A stretch of 64,000 nucleotides of DNA from Nocardia beijingensis NBRC 16342 (lineage in GTDB: Bacteria; Actinomycetota; Actinomycetes; Mycobacteriales; Mycobacteriaceae): contig NZ_BDBC01000020.1 of assembly GCF_001612785.1 (NCBI RefSeq), forward strand, positions 1-64,000, in the 5' to 3' direction. A program made the translations under genes and the position numbers. Numbering within the stretch: the first letter of the stretch is position 1; the number at the start of each line of letters is the position of its first letter. This document shows, piece by piece, positions 1-8,096 of this stretch. The notes below the pieces were generated by a model. That model was not told the DNA's origin, did no database searches, and was given only the letters and a program-made list of their open reading frames with translations.

Positions 1-885
1 GCCGACCTCGCGGCGGCGGTCGGCGCCGACGAAGACGCGCTGCGGCGGTTGCTGCGGCTGCTGATCAGCCACGGCATCTTCACCCAGCGGCGCGACGGAC
101 GCTACGCGCTGACGCCGATGGCGCGCGCCCTGTGCCGCGATTCGGAGGTGTCGTTGCGCGACGCGGTGTTGTTCTTCGGTTCGCCCGGTCACCGCAACCA
201 CTGGACGCACCTGGTCGACGCCGTGCGCACCGGCGAACCGGTCGGCGTGAAACTCGACGGGATGCCGTTCTTCGAATACGTAAAGCACGACCGGGAACTC
301 GGCGATCTGTTCGACCGGGCGATGACCAGCATCGGCAGCCTGTCGATGGATTCGTTGCTGGCCGCCTACGATTTCGGCCGCTACGAGACCCTGGTCGACG
401 TCGGCGGCGGCGAGGGGACGCTGCTCATCGAAATCCTGCGCCGCGCGCCACGCTCGCGCGGCATCCTGTTCGACCTGCCCGAAGTGGTGGCCGCGGCCCC
501 CGCCCGGCTCGCCGCCCTCGGTCTGGCCGATCGCTGCGCGGTGGAAGGCGGTTCCTTCTTCGACAGCGTCCCGAAGGGTGCGGACGCCTACATTCTCAAG
601 CACATCTTGCACGACTGGGCCGAACCGGACGCCGGGCGCATCCTGCGGACCGTGCGCGCGGCCATGTCACCGCACGCGCGGTTGCTGCTCGTGGAGCTGG
701 TCGTCCCCGAACACAACGCACCGCACCCCAGCAAGTACATCGATGTGGAGATGCTGGTCAACGCGGGTGGACGAGAACGCACCGAGGCCGAGTACCGCGA
801 CTTTCTCGCCGGGCACGGATTCACGCTGATCCAGCGCGTGCCGACGGCTTCCCCGGACAACGTGCTCGAGGCGAGGCCGAGCTGA
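1..885 (+). CDS. SAM-dependent O-methyltransferase, 5'-truncated by window edge
   Basis: The reading frame is open from base 1, so the true start lies outside the window; about 294 residues are visible. A winged-helix-like dimerisation segment comes first (LRRLLRLLISHGIFTQ...GRYALTPMA). The Rossmann fold follows, with SAM motif I VDVGGGEGTLL and then the LKHILHDW motif that carries the general-base His in the hydroxyindole/hydroxyneurosporene O-methyltransferase family (methyltransf_2). It should transfer a methyl group from SAM to a hydroxyl on a small, possibly aromatic, secondary metabolite. The substrate cannot be read from the sequence. It converges on the small secreted-protein gene at 921-1271. 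Confidence 0.85.
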   Translation, partial: ADLAAAVGADEDALRRLLRLLISHGIFTQRRDGRYALTPMARALCRDSEVSLRDAVLFFGSPGHRNHWTHLVDAVRTGEPVGVKLDGMPFFEYVKHDRELGDLFDRAMTSIGSLSMDSLLAAYDFGRYETLVDVGGGEGTLLIEILRRAPRSRGILFDLPEVVAAAPARLAALGLADRCAVEGGSFFDSVPKGADAYILKHILHDWAEPDAGRILRTVRAAMSPHARLLLVELVVPEHNAPHPSKYIDVEMLVNAGGRERTEAEYRDFLAGHGFTLIQRVPTASPDNVLEARPS

Positions 886-887
886 CC

Positions 888-905
888 GCGGGTCTCCGAA
901 CCCGC
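888..905. terminator. Weak hairpin between convergent genes
   Basis: GCGGGT / ACCCGC, a 6-bp stem with a 6-nt loop, lies directly after the methyltransferase stop and before the stop of the minus-strand gene. There is no T-tract, so it is only a candidate. Confidence 0.35.
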
Positions 906-920
906 CCGTGCCGACCGACG

Positions 921-1271
921 TCACGACGTCGCGGGGACGATGAACGCCAGCGTGGCGACCCCCACGGCTCCCTCGGACACACAGGTGGCGCGCATCGGCT
1001 TGCCGACCGGCGTCTGGCGCGACTCGAAGCCGCTGTAGTAGCCGAACACCGGCGCTGACCGCTCCGACGGCAGGAAGAAGCCGAGGCATTCGGCTTCCAG
1101 CACCGACGCCCCTTCACCGCTGTGGCACAACGCGGCCGCGTCGGTGACGCCACGGTCGACATAGCAGCCGTCGGGTTCCGCCGCGGCGGGCCCGGCTCCG
1201 GCCCAGACGAGGCCACCCGCGAGGAAAGACAGAACGGTTCCCGCGCCCACTCGCCGCTTCATGGTGTGCAC
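921..1271 (-). CDS. Small secreted Cys-containing protein, unknown function
   Basis: The protein has 116 residues. MHTMKRRVGAGTVLSFLAG starts a positively charged, then hydrophobic, N-terminus ending near AGPAAAEPDG, a typical Sec signal peptide with an AxA cleavage site around residue 31. The mature part of about 85 residues has four cysteines (GCYVD, ALCHS, EAECLG, ATCVS), which fits two disulphides in an exported protein. The second Met (MKRR, start 1262) is an equally good start. I do not recognise a named domain. The gene is monocistronic, convergent with the methyltransferase and divergent from the EspG-like gene. Confidence 0.6.
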   Translation of the reverse strand: MHTMKRRVGAGTVLSFLAGGLVWAGAGPAAAEPDGCYVDRGVTDAAALCHSGEGASVLEAECLGFFLPSERSAPVFGYYSGFESRQTPVGKPMRATCVSEGAVGVATLAFIVPATS

Positions 1272-1500
1272 CGCAATTCCTCCTCGGCAGATCGCGTTCC
1301 TACCCGGTCGTTGCCGTGCCTTTCCACTATTTCAGCAGAATCGAAGGGGAGCGTCGAGCACCACACCGTCGCGAAACCATGGTTTTCCAGGCCGGATGCC
1401 GAACGTGTCCGGCGTCCCCGCGCGGGACTTCCCCCGTCGGGCGTCGGAAACGCTAGGCTACGAACAGCATTGGCTGGTTCGGTGAGGATGTGATTCGGCC

Positions 1501-2205
1501 GTGGAATGGACCTTCACTCCGGACGAGTTCGCCCACATCTGGCGCGAGACCGACGTGGACCGCCACCCCTTCCCGCTGCGCATCCTGGAGACGCCCAGAA
1601 CCGAGGACGACGCCGAGAAGCTGCGCATCGCCCTCGCCGAGCGGCTGCCGCTCGGCTCCGACCCCGACCTGTCGGCCTGCCTGCGCATTCTGGCCAGGCC
1701 GCACACCAGGATCGTGGCGATCGGCGGCACCCATCAGCCGGGCGACGAACTGCGACTGCTGGCCGCCGCCATCTACGACCGCGCCGTGCTCGCGGTGCAG
1801 GAACCCGGCACGAGCCCGGATTTCGGTGGACGCGTGCGCATTTCGATCGGTCACAGCGCCAAACTGGGCCGACGGATCGCGGCGCTGCTACCGAAGACAC
1901 CTGCGGGCCGCGAACCCGCACGTGTCGCGTCCGGAGCCGCGGTGCGCGACCAGGAGACCGTGCCCGCACGGCAGCAGGCGGCGCCACGGATCCGCAGATT
2001 GCTGCTGGAGCCGCATACCGCCGAGGGCCACATCAGGATCGAACCGCGGCTGGATCGGCCGACCCCGCCGCCGCCGATCCACTACACCTGGATCGATGTG
2101 CGCGACGACGGAAGATACCTGATCAAGGCGGGCGACGAAGTGCGCATCGCGCCCGCGTCCGCCGAGCAGATCGCCACCCAATTGCAAAAGCGCATACCGA
2201 TATAG
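1501..2205 (+). CDS. EspG-like ESX secretion-associated protein
   Basis: The protein has 234 residues and a GTG start; GTGAGGA about 10 nt upstream could serve as the ribosome site. The N-terminus MEWTFTPDEFAHIWRETD followed by a PFPLRI segment, the central IVAIGG strand, and the C-terminal YTWIDVRDDGRYLI strand resemble EspG, the cytosolic type VII chaperone that binds PE/PPE or WXG substrate pairs. EspG family proteins are usually about 250-300 residues, so this one is slightly short. The next two genes look like a substrate pair, which supports the call. No ESX core gene (EccB/C/D/E, MycP) is in the window, so this would be an orphan chaperone-substrate cassette. Confidence 0.65.
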   Translation: MEWTFTPDEFAHIWRETDVDRHPFPLRILETPRTEDDAEKLRIALAERLPLGSDPDLSACLRILARPHTRIVAIGGTHQPGDELRLLAAAIYDRAVLAVQEPGTSPDFGGRVRISIGHSAKLGRRIAALLPKTPAGREPARVASGAAVRDQETVPARQQAAPRIRRLLLEPHTAEGHIRIEPRLDRPTPPPPIHYTWIDVRDDGRYLIKAGDEVRIAPASAEQIATQLQKRIPI

Positions 2206-2298
2206 CTCACTTTCCCGACCGCGACCGCTGCCTATTGCTGACCCGGCGCTGGGCTTCCGGTTAGTCTGGGGCGGACCGACCGATCTCAGGGGTGAGCG

Positions 2299-2673
2299 AT
2301 GACGATCGAGAACAGCCGAGCCGATATCGCCCGATTCAAGCAGGCCGCGCAGGCCGGGACCGTCCAGTTCGATCCGGCGGCGGCTCGGCAGTGCGCCGAC
2401 ATGTACGAACGGCAGGCCGATCGGCTGATCCACCTACAGCAGAGCCTCGAATCCGCCGCGGAGCTGGGCGGTTTCGGCGGATTCGTCTCCGCTCAGCAGT
2501 TGCAGGCGGGATTCAGCCACAAAGCGCGCGACGCGGCGGCGCTGCTCGATCACTACATCGAGGCGGCCTACCGGATGAAGGAAGCGTTCCTGATCAGCGG
2601 AGGACTGTTCGAAGAGGCCGACGCCGCGAGCGCAGCCGCCCTGCGCGCGGTCCGGACGAGGTTGCCCCGATGA
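2299..2673 (+). CDS. Small helical ESX substrate-like protein with YxxxE signal
   Basis: The protein has 124 residues. Two long amphipathic helices (about residues 5-55 and 63-97) are separated by a GGFGGF turn, which is the helical-hairpin plan of WXG100/PE proteins, although the turn lacks a clear WXG. YRMKE (Y91-E95) after the second helix matches the general type VII secretion motif YxxxD/E. The gene is translationally coupled to the next one: its TGA (2671-2673) overlaps the downstream ATG (2670-2672). It is likely the small partner of the WXG/proline-rich protein and a client of the EspG-like chaperone; this role is inferred from layout and motif. Confidence 0.6.
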   Translation: MTIENSRADIARFKQAAQAGTVQFDPAAARQCADMYERQADRLIHLQQSLESAAELGGFGGFVSAQQLQAGFSHKARDAAALLDHYIEAAYRMKEAFLISGGLFEEADAASAAALRAVRTRLPR

Positions 2674-3893
2674 CCGGTTCCGATCCCACCTACATCAACT
2701 CGATGGAACATTTCGAGTCGCTGCGGCACGAGGAGATCTACGCGAAGGCGCAGCAGATCGACGCCGCGCAGGTGCTGCGCGCCTCGACGATCTGGCTCGA
2801 CGCGGCAGGCGCGCTCGCCACGTCGTTCCCGCTCACCCACGGCGGCGTCGACCGCGTGATGAACACGGCCGAGTGGCGGGGCGCCGCCGCCGATGCCGCC
2901 CAGGCCTGCGCTCGCAGTTTCGCGGCGTCGGCCGACGAGTTGGCCGCGGTGCTCGGTCAAGTGGGCGCACGACTCGGCGGGGTCGCCGCGGCCGCCGAGG
3001 CGGTGAAGCTCGCGGTGGTGCCGCCGGGCGCTTCCGGACCGGTGGGCGCGATCGCGCAACTGCTGGAGGCGGCGCACGTCATCGACGCGCAGATGGCGCA
3101 GGAGGCACTGCGCCAAGAGGCCGTGCTCACCATGAACATGGTCTACAAGCCCGCCTATTCCGCGGCGGGGTCCGCCGTGCCGGCGCTGCCCGCACCGCCC
3201 GCGGCTACGGCGCCGCAGTCCGTCTCGCCCGGCACGCCGCGACACTCGGCGCCCGAGCAGACGTCACCGAACGGCGAATGGTCTCCGCGCACAACGCAAC
3301 CCGCGCCTGCGGAGCCGGAATCGTCCGCGCCGTCGCATAATTCGTCGCCACCCGCGCAGTCGAAGCCGGAACCGCAGCAGACTCCTTCCGCGCCGCCCAC
3401 CCAGCAGGCGCCGCCGCAGCAAGCGCCGTCCACCGAAACGCCGCAACCGACACCGTCACCGGAGCCGACACAACAGGCGCCGTCCACAACCGCGCCGCCG
3501 AGCCCCACTCCGGCGCCACAGTCCCCGACGCCCGCGCAACCGCCGAGTTCGTCGGCCCCTCCCCCGCCGCCGACCACCGAGCCGACGCAGCCGCCGAGCT
3601 CGTCCGCGCCGCCACCACCGGCCGCACCCTCGGCCCCGGAACCCACCCAGCCACCGAGTTCATCCACGCCACCGGCACCCCCGGCCCCGGAACCACCGAG
3701 CTCATCCGCACCGCAGGCGCCCCAGGCCCCCCAACCGCCTCTGGCACCGCCGCCGAGTCCACAGCCCGCGCCGCCTCCCGCGCCCTCGGTGCCGATGCCC
3801 GACCCGAACGGCCAACCCGGAGTCACCGGGCCGGTGGACGGCAGCCAACAGCAGATCCCGACCACCAACCAACCCGGCGTCGTCCCATCCTGA
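2670..3893 (+). CDS. WXG/PPE-like protein with long proline-rich C-terminal tail
   Basis: The protein has 407 residues. The start is ATG 2670, in a 4-nt overlap with the upstream stop; an in-frame start further upstream would only read the preceding gene out of frame. Residues 1 to about 165 are helical and contain W69-R70-G71 (AEWRGAA), the WXG turn, followed by a long Ala-rich helix, like the N-terminal domain of EspB or PPE proteins. Residues 170 to about 407 are low-complexity Pro/Ser/Thr/Ala/Gln with repeated PPSSS blocks. It is a probable type VII secreted protein whose tail may span or bind the cell wall. The family match is by architecture only. Confidence 0.6.
   Translation: MTGSDPTYINSMEHFESLRHEEIYAKAQQIDAAQVLRASTIWLDAAGALATSFPLTHGGVDRVMNTAEWRGAAADAAQACARSFAASADELAAVLGQVGARLGGVAAAAEAVKLAVVPPGASGPVGAIAQLLEAAHVIDAQMAQEALRQEAVLTMNMVYKPAYSAAGSAVPALPAPPAATAPQSVSPGTPRHSAPEQTSPNGEWSPRTTQPAPAEPESSAPSHNSSPPAQSKPEPQQTPSAPPTQQAPPQQAPSTETPQPTPSPEPTQQAPSTTAPPSPTPAPQSPTPAQPPSSSAPPPPPTTEPTQPPSSSAPPPPAAPSAPEPTQPPSSSTPPAPPAPEPPSSSAPQAPQAPQPPLAPPPSPQPAPPPAPSVPMPDPNGQPGVTGPVDGSQQQIPTTNQPGVVPS
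3541..3708 (+). repeat. Degenerate in-frame repeats encoding PPSSS-(A/T)PPxP
   Basis: Four copies of codons for Pro-Pro-Ser-Ser-Ser occur at about 3541, 3591, 3652 and 3694, each followed by an Ala/Thr-Pro-rich stretch and usually preceded by EPTQ. The spacing is irregular (42-61 bp), so these are decayed tandem repeats in the coding tail. Confidence 0.7.
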
Positions 3894-4314
3894 CGCCCCG
3901 CACCGGATCTTCCGCCGCCACGCGAGGCTCGTCCAGGCGACCTCGGACCCGTCGGCAGCGCTCGTGGCGGTCGGGCCACTCCGATCGCTACGACGGCGCC
4001 GAGCCTCTCGGCTGCATATGCCTGATCATGTTGCGCCGGAGACCGTGAGGGGGCGAGCAGCCTAGTGGTCCTGTGCCGCGTGACTCATGGCGCGTTGATT
4101 GCTGCATGCGTCTGTATCTCGTCTGCGAGGTGCTGTTCGGTTCGGCCGCTGCTGGAGACGCCCTCGACCTCGGCACCGGGTCTACGAACACAAGCGGCAC
4201 GTGGGCGCGCCGCCAGCGGATTCGGCATCGCGCAGCGACGCCACGGTGCGGGCAGCGGCCGAATGCGTCCCCGCACGCTCGATCGCGCCGGGCGCCGATT
4301 CGAACGGCGCGTGC
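3894..4314. other. Intergenic region, no gene seen (421 bp)
   Basis: This stretch lies between the proline-rich protein and the convergent proB. Short open frames occur on both strands but none has a ribosome site with a convincing protein. The only structure noted is the hairpin next to proB. Confidence 0.6.
4292..4310 (-). terminator. Candidate proB terminator hairpin
   Basis: GCGCCG / CGGCGC form a 6-bp stem around a 7-nt loop, 5 nt beyond the proB stop. No T-tract follows, which is common in actinobacteria. Confidence 0.4.
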
Positions 4315-5457
4315 TCAGACCTTCACGAGGTCGTCGGCGTGGATGACGGGACGTTGCATGGTGTCGGGGAGTTCGGCGGTGGAGCGGCCGAGCATCCCCG
4401 CCAGTTCGGTGCTGTCGTATTCGACGACGCCCCTGGCGACCACGCGGCCGTCCGGGGCCACCAGGTCCACCACGTCGCCGCCGTAGAAACGGCCGCGGAC
4501 GCCGACGATCCCGGCCGCGAGCAGCGACCGGCGCCGGTGCGCCACCGCTTGGACCGCGCCGTCATCGATGAGCAGCGTGCCGCGGCTGTCGGCGGCGTGC
4601 CGGACCCAGAATTTCCGGGCGGACAACCGCACCGGGCGGGCGGCGAACGCGGTGCCGACGGTGCCGGTGCTCAGCGCGGTGGCGGCCGACGCGGCGGCGG
4701 CCAGCAGGACCGGCACGCCCGCGTCCGCGGCCAGGCGCGCCGCCGACAGCTTGGACGCCATGCCCCCGGTGCCGAGCGCGCCACCGCTGCCCGCGATGAC
4801 GCCGTCCAGGTCGGCGCTGCTGCGCACTTCCGGAATCAGCGTGGCCGCGCCCTTGCGCGGGTCACCGTCGTAGAGGCCGTCCACATCCGACAGCAGCACC
4901 AGCGCGTCGGCGCCGACGAGGTGGGCGACCAGCGCGGCGAGCCGGTCGTTGTCGCCGAAGCGGATCTCCTCCGTCGCGACCGTGTCGTTCTCGTTCACCA
5001 CCGCGACCGCGCCGAGCGAGCGCAGGCGATCGAGGGTGCGCTGCGCGTTGCGGTGGTGCTCGCGCCGGGCGAAGTCGTCGGCGCTCAGCAGCACCTGCCC
5101 CACCGTGCGGTCGTAGCGGGCGAACGACGTGCCCCAGGCATGCGCGAGGGCCAGCTGCCCGACGCTCGCCGCGGCCTGCTTGGTCGCCAGGTCACGCGGA
5201 CGGCTGGTCAAGCCGAGCGGCGCGATGCCGGCGCCGATGGCGCCGGAGGAGACCACCACCACGTCGGATCCGGCGCGCATCCGCGCCTCCACCGCGTCGG
5301 CGAGCCGATCCAGCCGCGCGGTGTCCAGACCGCCTTTCAGGCTGGTCAGCGCGGACGAGCCGATCTTCACCACGACCCGCCGTGCCGCCGCGATCGCCTG
5401 CCGCGCTTCGCTCAGGCCCGAGGAATCCACCTCGGCGCTGATAGACCTCACCTGCAT
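4315..5457 (-). CDS. proB: Glutamate 5-kinase (ProB)
   Basis: The enzyme phosphorylates L-glutamate to gamma-glutamyl phosphate, the first step of proline synthesis in the cytosol. The amino-acid-kinase domain starts with [10 protein letters not shown] and contains [10 protein letters not shown] and [13 protein letters not shown]-terminal PUA domain covers about the last 90 residues (GTLLIDDGA ... [13 protein letters not shown]). ATG 5457 gives 380 residues, close to the usual 367-376, with GGGAG about 10 nt upstream; the frame is open further upstream but that sequence is not ProB-like. It is last in the order rplU-rpmA-obg-proB, 131 nt after obg, as in mycobacteria. Confidence 0.97.
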   Translation of the reverse strand: MQVRSISAEVDSSGLSEARQAIAAARRVVVKIGSSALTSLKGGLDTARLDRLADAVEARMRAGSDVVVVSSGAIGAGIAPLGLTSRPRDLATKQAAASVGQLALAHAWGTSFARYDRTVGQVLLSADDFARREHHRNAQRTLDRLRSLGAVAVVNENDTVATEEIRFGDNDRLAALVAHLVGADALVLLSDVDGLYDGDPRKGAATLIPEVRSSADLDGVIAGSGGALGTGGMASKLSAARLAADAGVPVLLAAAASAATALSTGTVGTAFAARPVRLSARKFWVRHAADSRGTLLIDDGAVQAVAHRRRSLLAAGIVGVRGRFYGGDVVDLVAPDGRVVARGVVEYDSTELAGMLGRSTAELPDTMQRPVIHADDLVKV

Positions 5458-5588
5458 CGCCACCGAACTCCCTGCACCACCATCGAATCCACGTCGGCCG
5501 GGGCGGTTGTCCCGGCCTGGACCGGACCGCACACGATCGAGTCCGGCGCCCACCGCGGGCGCACGGCGGCTCGACCGCGGTCCACGTC

Positions 5589-7043
5589 CTACTCCTCGTC
5601 TTCCCGGACCAGGCCGCGGCGCACCCGGGAGGCGTGCTTACGCTCGGCCGCGCTGACCCGGTCGGTCTGCTCCAGCCGGATGTCGGTGCCGCGCCCGGTG
5701 GGCACCATGTCGACGCCCGCCGAGATCTGCGGCTCCCAGTCGAACGTCACGTCGCCGATGGTCACCGGCGCTCCCGGCTCCGCGCCCTGCCGCACCAGCT
5801 CGTCTTCCACGCCCAAACGCGCGAGACGGTCGGCCAGGTAACCCACGGCCTCGTCGTTGTCGAACTGGGTCTGCCGAACCCACCGCTCCGGCCGGGTACC
5901 GCGCACGATGAAGCCGCCCGGCTCCTCCGGGTCGGCGATCACGCTGAATCCGGTGTCGTCCACCGCGATCGGGCGAATGACCGGGCGCTTCGGCGCGGCC
6001 TTCGGATGGTCCTCGCGGTAGCGGCGCACCAGATCCGCGAGGGCGAAGGTCAAGGGGCGCAAGCCCGCCCGGCTCACGGCGGAGATCTCGAACACCGGCC
6101 AGCCGCGTGCGGTGAACTCCGGTGTCACCATCTCGGCCAGTTCGGCCGCGTCGGGCACATCGATCTTGTTCAAGATCACCACGCGGGGGCGGTCGGCCAG
6201 GTCGCCGAGTCCGGCGTCCGCGCTCAGCGCGGGCTGGTAGGCGGCGAGTTCGGCCTCGAGCGCGTCGACGTCGGACACGGGGTCGCGGCCCGGCTCCAGC
6301 GTGGCGCAGTCCACCACATGGGCGAGCACCGCGCAGCGCTCCAGGTGCCGCAGGAAGTCCAGCCCGAGGCCGCGGCCCTCGCTGGCGCCCGGGATCAGCC
6401 CGGGCACGTCGGCGATCGTGAAGGTGGTCTCCCCGCTGGCGACGACGCCGAGATTGGGCACCAGCGTGGTGAACGGGTAGTCCGCGATCTTCGGCTTGGC
6501 CGCCGACAGCACCGAGACCAGCGAGGACTTGCCCGCCGACGGGAAGCCGACGAGCCCGACGTCGGCGACCGACTTCAGTTCGAGCACCAGGTCGAGTTCT
6601 TCGCCGTCCTCGCCGAGCAGCGCGAAACCAGGCGCCTTGCGGGCCTTCGACGCCAGCGCGGCGTTGCCGAGCCCGCCGCGTCCGCCGCGGGCGACGATGA
6701 AGCGGTTGCCGGCACCCACCAGGTCGACGAGCACTTTGCCGTCGTCGTCCAGCACCACGGTGCCGTCGGGCACCTTCAGCACCAGATCGGCGCCCTGCTT
6801 GCCGTCGCGGTTGCCGCCCTCACCCGGCTTGCCGTTGCCGGCCTTCGCGTGGGGGTGGAAGTGGAAGTCCAGCAGCGTGTGCACGTTGGAGTCGACCTCG
6901 AGGATGACGTCTCCACCGTTGCCGCCGTTGCCGCCGTCCGGGCCGCCGAGCGGCTTGAACTTCTCGCGGTGCACCGAAGCGCAGCCGTGGCCGCCTTTGC
7001 CCGCACGCACATGCAGCACGACACGGTCGATGAACTTGGACAT
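5589..7043 (-). CDS. obg: Obg family GTPase (CgtA/ObgE)
   Basis: This is a ribosome-associated GTPase needed for 50S maturation and linked to the stringent response. [20 protein letters not shown] opens the glycine-rich Obg fold (residues 1 to about 158). The G domain has GFPSAGKSS (P-loop), DVPGLI (G3) and NKID (G4). A C-terminal OCT domain follows (about residues 345-425), and then a basic/acidic tail typical of actinobacteria. The start is ATG 7043 (484 residues) rather than a Met four codons upstream, because Obg proteins begin with this motif. Confidence 0.97.
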   Translation of the reverse strand: MSKFIDRVVLHVRAGKGGHGCASVHREKFKPLGGPDGGNGGNGGDVILEVDSNVHTLLDFHFHPHAKAGNGKPGEGGNRDGKQGADLVLKVPDGTVVLDDDGKVLVDLVGAGNRFIVARGGRGGLGNAALASKARKAPGFALLGEDGEELDLVLELKSVADVGLVGFPSAGKSSLVSVLSAAKPKIADYPFTTLVPNLGVVASGETTFTIADVPGLIPGASEGRGLGLDFLRHLERCAVLAHVVDCATLEPGRDPVSDVDALEAELAAYQPALSADAGLGDLADRPRVVILNKIDVPDAAELAEMVTPEFTARGWPVFEISAVSRAGLRPLTFALADLVRRYREDHPKAAPKRPVIRPIAVDDTGFSVIADPEEPGGFIVRGTRPERWVRQTQFDNDEAVGYLADRLARLGVEDELVRQGAEPGAPVTIGDVTFDWEPQISAGVDMVPTGRGTDIRLEQTDRVSAAERKHASRVRRGLVREDEE

Positions 7044-7102
7044 ACGCCGAATCATCCTCCTTCGGGACTGGTCGTACTGAGAGCCGGTCGTTCGCGAACA
7101 CG

Positions 7103-7135
7103 AAAAACGGGCCAGGGTTCCGAGACCCTGACCCG
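7103..7135 (-). terminator. Intrinsic terminator between rpmA and obg
   Basis: CGGGTCAGGGT / ACCCTGGCCCG (minus strand) form an 11-bp stem with one G-U pair and a 6-nt loop, immediately followed by five T. It lies 31 nt after the rpmA stop, so obg-proB probably has its own promoter or depends on readthrough. Confidence 0.85.
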
Positions 7136-7165
7136 CTCGCTGTCTATCCGGAAGTGGTTCGGCGG

Positions 7166-7432
7166 TCAGGCCTGAACCGGCTCCGGGGTGACGATGTTGA
7201 CGGTCTTGCGTCCGCGCTTGCTGCCGAACTCCACCGCGCCCGCCGCCAGGGCGAACAGGGTGTCGTCACCGCCACGGCCGACGTTCACGCCGGGGTGGAA
7301 GTGGGTGCCGCGCTGACGCACCAGGATCTCGCCCGCCTTGACCGTCTGGCCGCCGAAGCGCTTGACGCCGAGTCGCTGGGCGTTGGAATCGCGTCCGTTC
7401 CGGGAACTGGACGCACCCTTCTTGTGTGCCAT
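7166..7432 (-). CDS. rpmA: 50S ribosomal protein bL27
   Basis: The protein has 88 residues, [20 protein letters not shown] at the N-terminus and the [20 protein letters not shown] core, matching bL27. Its N-terminus reaches the peptidyl transferase centre. There is no Firmicute-type cleavable extension. It lies 22 nt after rplU in the same transcript and is followed by a strong terminator. Confidence 0.99.
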   Translation of the reverse strand: MAHKKGASSSRNGRDSNAQRLGVKRFGGQTVKAGEILVRQRGTHFHPGVNVGRGGDDTLFALAAGAVEFGSKRGRKTVNIVTPEPVQA

Positions 7433-7454
7433 GGCTGGTTCTCCTCGGGATGTC

Positions 7455-7766
7455 TTACTTGATGCCGGTGACCTTCAGGACCGTCAGCGGCTGACGGTGA
7501 CCCTGGCGCTTGTGGTAGCCGGTCTTGTTCTTGAACTTGTGGATGCGGATCTTCGGGCCCTTGGTCTGCTCGACCACCTCGGCGGCCACGGAGACCTTGG
7601 CCAGCTTGTCGGCATCGGTGGTCAGCTCGGCGCCATCGACGACGAGAACCGGATCCAGCGCCACGGCGGTACCCGGCGCACCCTCGATCTTCTCGACCTT
7701 CACCAGGTCACCGACCGCGACCTTGTACTGCTTTCCGCCGGTCTTGACGATCGCGTACGTTGCCAT
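7455..7766 (-). CDS. rplU: 50S ribosomal protein bL21
   Basis: The protein has 103 residues and starts [20 protein letters not shown]. It ends with the bL21 signature ([19 protein letters not shown]). It binds 23S rRNA near bL20. The gene is first in the rplU-rpmA transcript; a good promoter lies about 200 nt upstream, leaving a long structured leader. Confidence 0.99.
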   Translation of the reverse strand: MATYAIVKTGGKQYKVAVGDLVKVEKIEGAPGTAVALDPVLVVDGAELTTDADKLAKVSVAAEVVEQTKGPKIRIHKFKNKTGYHKRQGHRQPLTVLKVTGIK

Positions 7767-7811
7767 CGGTCGGCTGCCCTTCTTCCTATAGTGCTCGGCA
7801 CTTGCTCACGC

Positions 7812-7847
7812 GGCGACTCCTCCGGTCTGATGCCACCGGAAACCGCC
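7812..7847 (-). promoter_or_regulatory. Structured 5' leader element of rplU
   Basis: In the predicted rplU leader, TCCGGT / ACCGGA pair around an 8-nt loop, and an outer GGCG / CGCC pair closes the structure. The hairpin lies 46-81 nt upstream of the start codon, where ribosomal-protein autoregulatory leaders often sit. Function is inferred. Confidence 0.4.
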
Positions 7848-7963
7848 ACACGACTGGTCTGGTAATCGCCACCGCCTCGGCATCTGGTGGCTCTCGGTAT
7901 CGCACTGTCGAGAACCGGGCCACGAAGACAAAACATGTTGTCACCGGGCAGCGACTGTCCAAG

Positions 7964-7991
7964 ATTACAGGACGGCCACCGTGACGACCAA
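7964..7991 (-). promoter_or_regulatory. Predicted sigma-70-type promoter of rplU-rpmA
   Basis: On the minus strand, TTGGTC (7991-7986), a 16-nt spacer and TGTAAT (7969-7964) form a good housekeeping promoter. Transcription would start near 7957, about 190 nt before rplU. Confidence 0.5.
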
Positions 7992-8043
7992 ACCGGCGTC
8001 CATCCGCGCACCGCGGTCATGCCGCGGATTCGCTGCCCGGACG

Positions 8044-8082
8044 CCCGTGGCCCCCGCCGGAAGGACCGGCGGGGGCCACGGG
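8044..8082 (-). terminator. rne terminator, 17-bp perfect stem
   Basis: Arms 8044-8060 and 8066-8082 are perfectly complementary (17 bp, about 88% GC) around a 5-nt loop, 14 nt beyond the rne stop. There is no T-tract, as is usual for GC-rich actinobacterial terminators. Confidence 0.85.
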
Positions 8083-8096
8083 ACGGCGGCGAGACC

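Larger units (their letters stand above)
7767..8096. other. Intergenic region rplU-rne (330 bp)
   Basis: It holds the rplU promoter and leader and the rne terminator. No protein gene is seen. Confidence 0.7.

Noticed and set aside
4315..5553. Start of proB at 5553
   Set aside because: The extra 32 residues are unrelated to glutamate kinases; ATG 5457 gives the family length.
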